This document shows, in pieces, positions 17,931 through 25,198 of a DNA stretch of 64,000 nucleotides. Numbering within the stretch: the first letter of the stretch is position 1; each line of letters starts with the position of its first letter. The notes beneath the pieces were generated by a model, which made no database searches, was not told the origin of the DNA, and saw only the letters and a list, made by a program, of their open reading frames with translations. This stretch comes from Bordetella genomosp. 9 (lineage in GTDB: Bacteria > Pseudomonadota > Gammaproteobacteria > Burkholderiales > Burkholderiaceae_B), in NCBI RefSeq assembly GCF_002119725.1, contig NZ_CP021109.1, positions 3,100,001 through 3,164,000 of the forward strand, written 5' to 3'. Made by a program: the position numbers and the translations under genes.

Positions 17931-18668
17931 TCACAACAGCGCCAGCCAGCCCGCCAGCGCCGCGGGAGTCGGCAGCCGCCAATCGGCGATGCTGTCGCCC
18001 TCCCCTATCTTGATGGCGACGCCGCCCATCGCCTTGACGGCTTCGAAGCCGGCCTCGTCGGTCAGGTCGTCGCCAGCAAAAACCGGAATGCGCCCCGCGA
18101 AGGGCGGCATCCCCATCAACCGGCCGATCGCCGCGGCCTTGCTCGCCTGGCGCGGCTTGATCTCGACGACCATCTTGCCGGGCTGCAGGACGAAGCGGTC
18201 CGCATGCGGCTGCAACGCCATTTGCGCGGCGATCTTCACGTCCTGCTCCCGGTCGGGAGAATTGCGGTAGTGGACGGCAAGCGACAGCCCCTTGTGTTCG
18301 AGCTGGATGCCGGCCCAGCGGGCCACCAGCGGCGCCAGCGTCTGCGCCATCGCCTCGACGCCGGCGGTATCCACAGGCAGCGTATGCACGCGGCCGTCGG
18401 GTTCGCGCCATTGGGCGCCATGCAGGCCGGCCCCGCACAGAACCAGAGGGTGGATCAGGGTATCTATCTGGGACAGAGGGCGCCCCGATACAATCGCGAC
18501 GGCGCCCTGCGTCAGGCCGTGCAGCCGTTCCAGGGTTTCGATCGTCGCCGCCGGAACGTGCGCCTGCTCAGGCGTAGCCGCGATCGGCGCCAGCGTTCCG
18601 TCCAGGTCAAACAACAAGGCATGCTTGCCGACGTTTTCGCTCGTGACCGGTAGAGATGTCCTTTGCAC
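17931..18668 (-). CDS. otsB: Trehalose-6-phosphate phosphatase
   Basis: This 245-residue HAD-superfamily phosphatase completes trehalose synthesis by removing the phosphate. Motif I DLDGTLAPI (Asp nucleophile, about residue 21), motif II VSGRP, the K-containing GLSLAVHYR region, EIKPRQASK and motif IV GDDLTDE are visible. The start is a GTG at 18668; no ATG is available near the domain start. It is upstream of otsA, and the divergent neighbour is an OmpR-family regulator. Confidence 0.94.
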   Translation of the reverse strand: MQRTSLPVTSENVGKHALLFDLDGTLAPIAATPEQAHVPAATIETLERLHGLTQGAVAIVSGRPLSQIDTLIHPLVLCGAGLHGAQWREPDGRVHTLPVDTAGVEAMAQTLAPLVARWAGIQLEHKGLSLAVHYRNSPDREQDVKIAAQMALQPHADRFVLQPGKMVVEIKPRQASKAAAIGRLMGMPPFAGRIPVFAGDDLTDEAGFEAVKAMGGVAIKIGEGDSIADWRLPTPAALAGWLALL

Positions 18669-18805
18669 GTGATAACTCTCGCCTGCTCGTGGCAGGTTAT
18701 GACCGTAACGTTATACCGCGCGTATGTAACCAAAAGCCGCTTCGGGACGTTACAAATGGAGAACAGAGTGCATCCGAGCGGCGGGAGCGCCGACACTTGA
18801 AGCCC

Positions 18806-18834
18806 GGAACTTAAAGTTTGCCGTCAGGCTCCAA
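18806..18834 (+). promoter_or_regulatory. SigmaE-like promoter before the two-component system
   Basis: GGAACTT (18806-18812) is followed after 17 nt by TCCAA (18830-18834), close to the RpoE consensus GGAACTT-N15-17-TCnnA. The predicted start leaves a very short leader of about 12-15 nt that contains the AAGGAG ribosome site at 18841. The match was seen by eye; use by RpoE is inferred. Confidence 0.5.
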
Positions 18835-18852
18835 GCGGTGAAGGAGAGACGC

Positions 18853-19512
18853 ATGCGCATTCTTTTGGTGGAAGACGACAGAATGATCGGCGAAAGCGTA
18901 TTCGACGGCCTGCGCGCCGAAAACTACGCCGTCGATTGGGAAAAGAGCGCCAAGGGCGCCGATCTGGCGCTGCGCACCGGCCCCTATGACCTCGTCCTGC
19001 TCGATCTTGGCTTGCCCGATGGCGATGGGCTGGGTCTGCTGCGCGACCTGCGCGCACGCCGCAACCGCACGCCCGTGCTGATCGCCACCGCGCGCGACGC
19101 CGTGGCAGACCGCATCGCCGGACTCGACGCAGGCGCCGACGACTATGTCATCAAGCCGTACGACATGGATGAACTGTTGGCGCGCATGCGCGCCTTGATC
19201 CGGCGCAGCGCCGGCCGCGCGGAACCGGTTTTCGAGCATGGCGGCGTCAGCATCGACCCGCAAGACCGGTCCGTGCGGGTGAATGGCGAGCCCGTCACGC
19301 TGACGGCGCGCGAATGGGCGGTGCTGGAGCCGCTGATCGCGCGGCCCGGGATGATTCTTTCGCGGGCCCAGCTCGAGGAAAAGCTGTACAGCTGGCAGGA
19401 AGAGATCAGCAGCAACGCCGTGGAGGTCTATATTCACGGCTTGCGCAAAAAACTCGGCCAACGCTTCATCCAGAATGTGCGCGGCGTCGGCTACGTCATT
19501 CCCAAAACATGA
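18853..19512 (+). CDS. OmpR-family response regulator
   Basis: This 219-residue regulator has a receiver domain with acidic pocket (LLVEDDRM), phosphoacceptor Asp in LVLLDLGLPDGDG (about residue 51) and Lys in VIKPYDMDEL, then a C-terminal winged helix ending GLRKKLGQRFIQNVRGVGYVI. It resembles the QseB/PmrA/TctD group. The ATG at 18853 follows AAGGAGAG. Its stop overlaps the kinase start by ATGA, and degP follows the kinase. Together these suggest an envelope-stress circuit. Confidence 0.93.
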   Translation: MRILLVEDDRMIGESVFDGLRAENYAVDWEKSAKGADLALRTGPYDLVLLDLGLPDGDGLGLLRDLRARRNRTPVLIATARDAVADRIAGLDAGADDYVIKPYDMDELLARMRALIRRSAGRAEPVFEHGGVSIDPQDRSVRVNGEPVTLTAREWAVLEPLIARPGMILSRAQLEEKLYSWQEEISSNAVEVYIHGLRKKLGQRFIQNVRGVGYVIPKT

Positions 19513-20837
19513 GAATCCCGCTTGGATCGTCACTTCGTGCCCGCCTGATTTTCTTCCTTTTTGCCTCCATTCTTCTGGCCGCGCTGGTGCAGGGCATCGT
19601 GGCGTACCGCAGCACGCTGCAGCAGACCGACGAAATCTTCGACGCGCAGTTGCAGCGCACGGCGGCATCGCTGACCGCGGGCGACGGTTTGCTGAGCGCC
19701 GTGCCGTCGGCGGGCGCGAATACCGCCGCGGCGGACGACTTCATCATCCAGATCTGGACCGCCGACGGATCGCGTCTATTCAAATCCGCCTCCGGCAAGC
19801 TTCTGCCCCAGCCGGTCGTGCTGGGTTTTTCCACGGTGAAGGTGGATGCGTCGACGTATCGCGTCTATACGCTGGCCACGCCGTTCCAGGTGACCCAGGT
19901 GGCGCAAGACGTGGCCGTGCGCCAGAAAACGGCGCGCGCCCTTGCGCTGCGCAGCGTGGGGCCGATCGCGGCAGCGGCGCCCTTGCTGATGGTCGTCGTA
20001 TGGTGGGTGGTCAGCGCCTCGCTTCGGCCCGTACGGCGCACCCGCGACGAACTGGCCAAGCGCGAGCCCGAAACGCTTGCGCCCGTGGCTGAAACCGGCC
20101 TGCCCGACGAAATCCGCCCCCTCGTGCATGAACTGAATTTGCTGCTCGAACGCACGCGCGACGCCTTCGCGGCGCAAAAGCGCTTCGTCGGCGATGCGGC
20201 GCACGAACTGCGCTCGCCCCTGGCGGCGCTGCGCCTGCAATTGCAGGCGCTGCAGCGGCCGGGCGATGAAGCCGCGCGACGCGTGGCGGTGCAACGTCTG
20301 GCGGCCGGCATCGACCGCGCCTCGCGCCTGATCGAACAATTGCTGTCCATGGCCCGGCACGACGCGGCCGCGGCGCGCACGGTGCAGGGCCGGGTCGAAT
20401 TGGTGCAACTGATGCGTCAGTCCATTTCGGACGTACTGCCGGATGCGAACGCCAAAGCCATGGACATCGGCATGGAGGGCGTGTCGCAGGCATGGGTGCG
20501 CGGCGATCCCGACGCGTTGTCGCTGCTTGCCCGCAACCTGCTGGACAACGCCATCAAGTACACGCCAGCCGAGGGGCGCATCGACGTGCGCATCGAGACC
20601 TATGCCGACTCCGTGACGCTGATCGTCGATGACAGCGGACCAGGCATCCCGCCTTCCGAAAGGCAACGGGTGTTCGACCGCTTTTACCGCGCGCAAAACC
20701 ATGAAGCCGTGGGCAGCGGCTTGGGCCTGTCCATCGTGGAATCGGTGGCGCGCCGCCACAATGCCGCGGTCTTCCTGGAAGACGCGCCGACGCTGGGCGG
20801 CCTGCGGGCGCGCGTGCGCTTCCCGGCCGATGCCTGA
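19509..20837 (+). CDS. Sensor histidine kinase (QseC/TctE-like)
   Basis: This 442-residue membrane kinase is the partner of the preceding regulator; its ATG overlaps the regulator's TGA. Two membrane segments (LIFFLFASILLAALVQGIVA near residue 15 and IAAAAPLLMVVVWWVV near residue 160) flank a periplasmic sensor domain of about 120 residues. A HAMP-like linker precedes the H-box (FVGDAAHELRSPLAAL, His about residue 237), N-box (NLLDNAIKYTP) and G-boxes (DDSGPGIP, GSGLGLSIVE). The signal sensed is unknown. Confidence 0.94.
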   Translation: MRIPLGSSLRARLIFFLFASILLAALVQGIVAYRSTLQQTDEIFDAQLQRTAASLTAGDGLLSAVPSAGANTAAADDFIIQIWTADGSRLFKSASGKLLPQPVVLGFSTVKVDASTYRVYTLATPFQVTQVAQDVAVRQKTARALALRSVGPIAAAAPLLMVVVWWVVSASLRPVRRTRDELAKREPETLAPVAETGLPDEIRPLVHELNLLLERTRDAFAAQKRFVGDAAHELRSPLAALRLQLQALQRPGDEAARRVAVQRLAAGIDRASRLIEQLLSMARHDAAAARTVQGRVELVQLMRQSISDVLPDANAKAMDIGMEGVSQAWVRGDPDALSLLARNLLDNAIKYTPAEGRIDVRIETYADSVTLIVDDSGPGIPPSERQRVFDRFYRAQNHEAVGSGLGLSIVESVARRHNAAVFLEDAPTLGGLRARVRFPADA

Positions 20838-20861
20838 GCGCGGCTGCAATTTCGGGGCGTC

Positions 20862-20878
20862 CTTAAGTTTCGCCTAAG
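20862..20878 (+). promoter_or_regulatory. PmrA/QseB-like direct repeat before degP
   Basis: CTTAAG (20862-20867), TTTCG, CCTAAG (20873-20878) are two hexamers with an 11-bp period, the form of PmrA-type boxes (CTTAAG-N5-CTTAAG). The site lies between the kinase stop and the degP start, so the adjacent regulator may activate degP directly. Confidence 0.5.
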
Positions 20879-20930
20879 TCTGCAGTTCCAAGATGGCGCC
20901 GTGTTCCAACACGCCTATCGAGGACTCGCT

Positions 20931-22394
20931 ATGAAAAACGCCAAATTCACGCCTTCCCGCCTGGCCATGGCGCTGGTCGCCAGTGGCCTGATCGGCGCCA
21001 CCGCCGCTTCCGCGGTTATCGATACTTCCCACGCCCAAAGCGCGCCGCCGGCCGCCGCCGTCGCGCCCGAACAGCCGATCGTCAGCGCCGCCGGCGTCCC
21101 GAATTTTGCGCAGATCGCGCGTCAGTACGGCCCCGCTGTCGTCAACATAAGCGTGAGCGGCACCAAGAAGGTGTCGCTCACCGAGGCAGATCCCTTCAGC
21201 CAGTTCTTCGGCTTTCCCGGCTTTCCCGGCATGCCCGGCCCGATGGGTCCCGGCATGACCCGCGAGGTGCCGGTGCGCGGCGAAGGGTCAGGCTTCATCA
21301 TCAGCCCCGACGGCCTGATTCTGACCAATGCGCATGTCGTACAGGGCGCGAGCGAGGTCACCGTCAAGCTGACCGACCGGCGTGAGTACCAGGCCAAAGT
21401 CCTGGGCAGCGATCCCATGACCGACGTCGCCGTGATCAAAATCAGCGCCAATCATCTTCCCGTAGTGCGCATGGGTGACGTGAACGCCTTGCAGGTTGGC
21501 GATTGGGTCCTGGCGATCGGTTCGCCATACGGATTGGAGAACACGGCGACGGCGGGCATCGTCAGCGCCAAGGGCCGCTCGCTGCCGGACGACACGTCCG
21601 TGCCGTTCATCCAGACCGACGTTGCGGTCAATCCCGGAAACTCCGGCGGCCCCCTGTTCAACGCGCGTGGCGAAGTGGTCGGCATCAACTCGCAGATCTA
21701 CACCCGCACGGGAGGCTATCAGGGCCTGTCCTTCGCCATCCCCATCAACGTGGCCCTGAAGATCAAGGACCAGATCGTCGAACATGGAAAAGTGCGGCAC
21801 GCGATGCTGGGCGTAACGGCGCAGGAAGTGAACCAGCAACTGGCGAATTCCTTCAAGCTCGATACGCCGACGGGCGCCTTGATCGCGAGTGTCCAGAAAG
21901 GCAGCGCGGCGGACAAGGCGGGCCTGAAGTCGGGCGACATCATCCGCGCGATCGACGGCCGGCCCATCATTTCGTCCGGCGATCTGGCCTCCGCGATCAG
22001 CCTGGACAGCCCCGGCCAACGCATCACGCTGGACATCTGGCGCGATGGCAAACCGCAGCAGATCACCGCCACCCTGGGCACTTACAGCAAGGACGAGGTG
22101 GCGTCGGCGGACGCTGCGCAGGGCGAGCAGCACGGCAAGCTCGGCCTGGCCGTGCGGCCGCTGACGCCGGAAGAAAGCCGCCAGGCGGGAACGCAAGGCT
22201 TGCTGGTGGAGCAGGCGCAGGGCGCCGCTGCCAAGGCGGGCATCCAGCCTGGCGACATCATCCTGTCGGTGAACGGCGTGCCGACCACCACGGTGGACCA
22301 GGTGCGCAGCGCGGTGTCGAAAGCCGGCAAGACGGCGGCCCTGCTGGTCCAGCGCGGAAACGACAAGATCTTCGTGCCGGTCCAGATCGGTTGA
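20931..22394 (+). CDS. degP: Periplasmic Do-family serine protease/chaperone DegP (MucD)
   Basis: This 487-residue periplasmic quality-control protease has a Sec signal peptide (about residues 1-36) and a trypsin-like domain with the triad His135 (TNAHVV), Asp165 (TDVAVIK) and Ser238 (NPGNSGGP). Two PDZ domains follow (from about residues 285 and 395). A Gly/Pro/Met-rich LA-loop (FGFPGFPGMPGPMGPG) lies before the protease core. The ATG at 20931 opens the signal peptide. It is 93 nt after the kinase gene and carries a PmrA-like repeat upstream, so it may be both in the operon and separately promoted. Confidence 0.95.
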   Translation: MKNAKFTPSRLAMALVASGLIGATAASAVIDTSHAQSAPPAAAVAPEQPIVSAAGVPNFAQIARQYGPAVVNISVSGTKKVSLTEADPFSQFFGFPGFPGMPGPMGPGMTREVPVRGEGSGFIISPDGLILTNAHVVQGASEVTVKLTDRREYQAKVLGSDPMTDVAVIKISANHLPVVRMGDVNALQVGDWVLAIGSPYGLENTATAGIVSAKGRSLPDDTSVPFIQTDVAVNPGNSGGPLFNARGEVVGINSQIYTRTGGYQGLSFAIPINVALKIKDQIVEHGKVRHAMLGVTAQEVNQQLANSFKLDTPTGALIASVQKGSAADKAGLKSGDIIRAIDGRPIISSGDLASAISLDSPGQRITLDIWRDGKPQQITATLGTYSKDEVASADAAQGEQHGKLGLAVRPLTPEESRQAGTQGLLVEQAQGAAAKAGIQPGDIILSVNGVPTTTVDQVRSAVSKAGKTAALLVQRGNDKIFVPVQIG

Positions 22395-22478
22395 GGCAGC
22401 TGAGCGCGTTTCTTGGTACCCTTCGGCGGGGCGCCATCGTGGCGTCCCCGCACGAGGAAACAGAAACCCGCTTCGCCA

Positions 22479-23279
22479 GTGCCCTTGCCATCGATCGCCC
22501 AACCCCCAGCTTTTTCCCGTGATCCCGCCGCCGGCGCCTTGGCCGCCCCGGCGACGAGCCTGTCCACCGGCGCAACGCGTCTGCGCCGCCTGATATGCCA
22601 TGCCCTTTTGGTATTGTTGCTGGCAGCTTGCGCATCGTCACGGGTGCAACCGGGCTACTACCGCGTCGAATCGGGCGATACGCTCACACGCATCGCACGC
22701 GCGCACAACGAAAGCGTCGCCAACCTGATGCGGTGGAACAAGCTGGACAGCGCCGACCATCTGGAAGTGGGGCAGGTCCTGCGCGTTGAGCCGCCCGGGG
22801 GATCCGCCTCCCGGCGCAAGGCGTCATCCAGCGCCGGCGCGCGCAGCGGGACAGGCGGCAGCGCCGCCGCCCGCACCGAAAAACCCGCCCCCGCCGACAC
22901 CACGCCGCTGAAAGGCATCGACCTGGTGTGGCCGGCGCAAGGCACGGTCGCGCAGCGATTCAACGGCGCTTCTTCACAAGGACTGCGTATCGTCAACGCC
23001 GCCGGCACGCCGGTGGTCGCTGCGGCCGCCGGGACGGTGGCCTACGCCAGCAACGGTCTGCGCGGATACGGCAACCTCATCATCGTGCGCCATGCCGGCA
23101 ACTTCCTGACGATCTACGCGCACAACCGCAAATTGCTGGTCAGCCAGGGGCAGCGCGTGACCCAGGGGCAGAAAATCGCCGAGATGGGCAACAGCGACAG
23201 CAAACAAGTGGCGCTGTATTTCGAACTGCGCCAGGGCGGCAAACCGGTGGACCCGGCGCGCGCCCTGCCCCCACGCTGA
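22479..23279 (+). CDS. NlpD-like lipoprotein with LysM and degenerate LytM domain
   Basis: This outer-membrane-type lipoprotein has a signal core LLVLLLAAC with lipobox Cys. A LysM domain follows (YYRVESGDTLTRIARAHNESVANLMRWNKL), then a low-complexity linker and a C-terminal LytM/M23 domain. The Zn-binding His and Asp of active M23 enzymes are not in place (SQGLRIV and LYFELR where HxGID and HxHFE are expected). As in NlpD/EnvC it is therefore likely an activator of cell-wall amidases in division. The start is uncertain: GTG at 22479 is given, TTG at 22539 would give a more usual signal peptide, and the frame is open from 22413. It follows degP on the same strand. Confidence 0.82.
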   Translation: MPLPSIAQPPAFSRDPAAGALAAPATSLSTGATRLRRLICHALLVLLLAACASSRVQPGYYRVESGDTLTRIARAHNESVANLMRWNKLDSADHLEVGQVLRVEPPGGSASRRKASSSAGARSGTGGSAAARTEKPAPADTTPLKGIDLVWPAQGTVAQRFNGASSQGLRIVNAAGTPVVAAAAGTVAYASNGLRGYGNLIIVRHAGNFLTIYAHNRKLLVSQGQRVTQGQKIAEMGNSDSKQVALYFELRQGGKPVDPARALPPR

Positions 23280-23470
23280 AGTCCGGCGCCCGCGAGGCGT
23301 TCGCTTGCGGCCCTGCCGGCATAGTCGGCTGAGAACCTGAGCGAGGACGCGCCGGCGGCGCTGCCCGGCGCATCGGGATGAAACCCGGCCCGGCCGGCGC
23401 GTACGCCGCCCGGGATGTGCTACCTTGCACGCCTTCGCATTACCCGATTGCTTCGCGCCCGCTCGTCTTC

Positions 23471-24220
23471 ATGGCCCTTATCCTGGCTCGCTTCCTTTAC
23501 GGATTCTCCCTTTCCTGGATCGTTGTCGCGGTACTCATTGCCGCCACCCTGGTGTGCATACGCCTGGTCGGTATTGCCGTCGCGGCCTTCGATGACGAAC
23601 GGCGGGGCAATATCGCGGGCGCCGTATGCGTTCTGGTCGTCATCATCGCCGCGCTGGGGCTGATGGGCTGGCTCGGACATCGACTGTACGACGCGCTGGG
23701 GGCGTCGGCGCTGGTAGGCGGAACGGCGCACTGGCTGGCGGGCGGGAACACGCTGTCGCCCGCCGCGATCTTCGGCGCCCTGGCGGGATTCGGGGCGCTG
23801 GCCGGCTTATGGGGATGGATCAACCGGCCGCCTCGCGACCCCGGCCAGGCCAAGGACGGGCCGCAAGCCAAGGGCCGGAAGGCTGCGGCGAAGGCCGAAA
23901 AAACGCCCGCGGGCAAGGCCGGCAAAGCCGCCGAAAAAAGCAGCCGCGCTGCATCGGCCGCCGCACCTCGGGGGGCGCGTATTCCGCAATTGGGCTGGCT
24001 GGCCTTGTTTCTGCTTCTGCTGGGCGGCGCCGTACTCGCCTTTGCCTACAGCGTCGAACCGCTTTCGCTGCCGCCGGACGCCAGTGCCGCCGCGGCGCGC
24101 ATGTACCAGGAAATGGCGGCGCGCGCCCGCCCGGTGTATCTGGCGGCGACCGTCCTGCTGGGCACAGGCGCATTCCTGGCGCTCATCTGGTTCTTCTGGC
24201 GGCGCAGGACTGAAGACTGA
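23471..24220 (+). CDS. Hypothetical membrane protein
   Basis: I do not recognise a family in this 249-residue protein. It has two N-terminal membrane segments (LSWIVVAVLIAATLVCIRLVGIA, GAVCVLVVIIAALGLMGWL), a further hydrophobic segment (AIFGALAGFGALAGLWGWI) and a Lys/Ala-rich cytoplasmic linker (residues about 120-165). Two C-terminal membrane segments end in RRRTED. The ATG at 23471 begins just before the first segment. It follows the NlpD-like gene by about 190 nt on the same strand; a link to envelope maintenance is only positional. Confidence 0.7.
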   Translation: MALILARFLYGFSLSWIVVAVLIAATLVCIRLVGIAVAAFDDERRGNIAGAVCVLVVIIAALGLMGWLGHRLYDALGASALVGGTAHWLAGGNTLSPAAIFGALAGFGALAGLWGWINRPPRDPGQAKDGPQAKGRKAAAKAEKTPAGKAGKAAEKSSRAASAAAPRGARIPQLGWLALFLLLLGGAVLAFAYSVEPLSLPPDASAAAARMYQEMAARARPVYLAATVLLGTGAFLALIWFFWRRRTED

Positions 24221-24239
24221 GACGGACGCCGCAGTTTTT

Positions 24240-24260
24240 GATAACGATTCTTATTATAAT
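24240..24260 (+). promoter_or_regulatory. Fur-box-like site overlapping a TATAAT -10 element
   Basis: The 19 bases at 24240-24258 match the classic Fur box GATAATGATAATCATTATC at 14 of 19 positions by eye. A perfect TATAAT lies at 24255-24260, about 34 nt before the ATG at 24294. Overlap of the two would give iron-dependent repression. There is no strong -35. Confidence 0.55.
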
Positions 24261-24293
24261 GGCGGGCACCAACAATAACGGGACCTCACTTCC

Positions 24294-24479
24294 ATGCCCG
24301 GCTCGCAAAAGTTCTGGTTCGTGTGGCGCGCGCCACTGATTCTGCTGGTGTTGACCGTATTCGGCCTGCTTGCCGCCCTGCTCGGCACGGAGATCTGGCA
24401 TTGGGCTTCCTGGGCGGCGCTGATCATTCCCATCGCCGTCATCGCCTACTACGTCATGCGCCGCCCCGCCGGGGATTGA
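24294..24479 (+). CDS. Small two-TM membrane protein (61 aa), probably iron-regulated
   Basis: This 61-residue protein is almost entirely two hydrophobic segments (PLILLVLTVFGLLAALLG and ALIIPIAVIAYYVM), separated by a short Trp-rich loop and ending with MRRPAGD. I cannot name a function. Its interest is the Fur-like site overlapping its promoter, since tiny membrane proteins of this type accompany siderophore-uptake loci in related bacteria (inference). It stands alone here with no receptor or siderophore gene nearby. The ATG at 24294 has only a weak GGGA motif upstream. Confidence 0.7.
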   Translation: MPGSQKFWFVWRAPLILLVLTVFGLLAALLGTEIWHWASWAALIIPIAVIAYYVMRRPAGD

Positions 24480-24790
24480 CCTGCTGCGTCATGCAGCGCC
24501 CGGCCGCGCACTGATCGTCCTGCCTCTCGGCCTGCCCGCACGGCCGCCCGGCCGCTGATCGGCTGCGCCGCTTCCAGTGGCGGATCGCACCGGTCCGCGT
24601 CCGACCGCCTGCCCCCTTCCCGGCTGCCAGCATCCCGCCTGTGCGCGCCGGTCTCGCCGGATTCCGCCCTCTGCCGATCGCCGTTCAGGCGGTACGGGAA
24701 ATGCTGCGCCCGCCCCGCGCCGCTCGCCGTGCCCGCCCTTGAAACGCCCTCGGGCGCCGCCATCTAGCCGGCATACCTTAGGCAAGAACC
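24480..24790. other. Intergenic region before hsp20-lon
   Basis: The 311 bases hold no credible gene. The only feature I can support is the sigma32-like promoter near its right end. The rest is GC-rich with no T-tract terminator after the small membrane protein gene. Confidence 0.6.
24738..24765 (+). promoter_or_regulatory. Sigma32-like heat-shock promoter
   Basis: CTTGAA (24738-24743) is followed after 14 nt by CGCCATCT (24758-24765). The second element matches the RpoH -10 consensus CCCCATNT at every defined position but one. It lies about 25 nt before the hsp20 ATG and should drive hsp20-lon on heat shock. Confidence 0.6.
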
Positions 24791-25198
24791 ATGAGATCAC
24801 GCGATTTGACGCCCTGGATGTGGAATGACGCCCTGTCCATGCTGGAACAGGCGGAACGTTTGCACCGGCAATTTTTTCGCGCCTGTGCGGCCGATCCGAA
24901 TTGCTGGGAGCCTCCCATCGATGTGGTGGAAACGGCCGATGCGGTGATCGTGCACGTCGCATTGCCCGGCGTGCCTGCTTCGGCCGTCGCCGTGCGCTAC
25001 GACCACGACGGCGTCACGGTCTCCGGAATGCGCCGCCTGCCCGCCTCGCGCGCGGCGCGCATCCACCGCGTCGAGATTCCCTACGGGCGATTCGAGCGAC
25101 GGATCGTTTTGCCCCTGGCCGCGCTCGAGCCCAGTACGCCCGAGATGTCGGATGGTTGCCTCGTTTTGACGCTCAGGAAGCGAAAGGAAACGCCATGA
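24791..25198 (+). CDS. Hsp20/alpha-crystallin family small heat-shock protein
   Basis: This 135-residue holdase chaperone has an N-terminal arm with WMWNDALSMLEQAERL. The alpha-crystallin domain (residues about 45-133) begins PPIDVVETADAVIVHVALPG and runs through RIHRVEIPYGRFERRIVLP and the terminal GCLVLTLRKRK. The C-terminal IxI/V oligomerisation tail is absent. Its TGA overlaps the lon ATG (ATGA), so the chaperone and protease are translationally coupled, consistent with the sigma32-like promoter upstream. Confidence 0.9.
   Translation: MRSRDLTPWMWNDALSMLEQAERLHRQFFRACAADPNCWEPPIDVVETADAVIVHVALPGVPASAVAVRYDHDGVTVSGMRRLPASRAARIHRVEIPYGRFERRIVLPLAALEPSTPEMSDGCLVLTLRKRKETP

Noticed and set aside
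24480..24790. Possible small gene before hsp20
   Set aside because: Short frames here lack ribosome sites and protein-like composition; the segment ends in a sigma32-like promoter.
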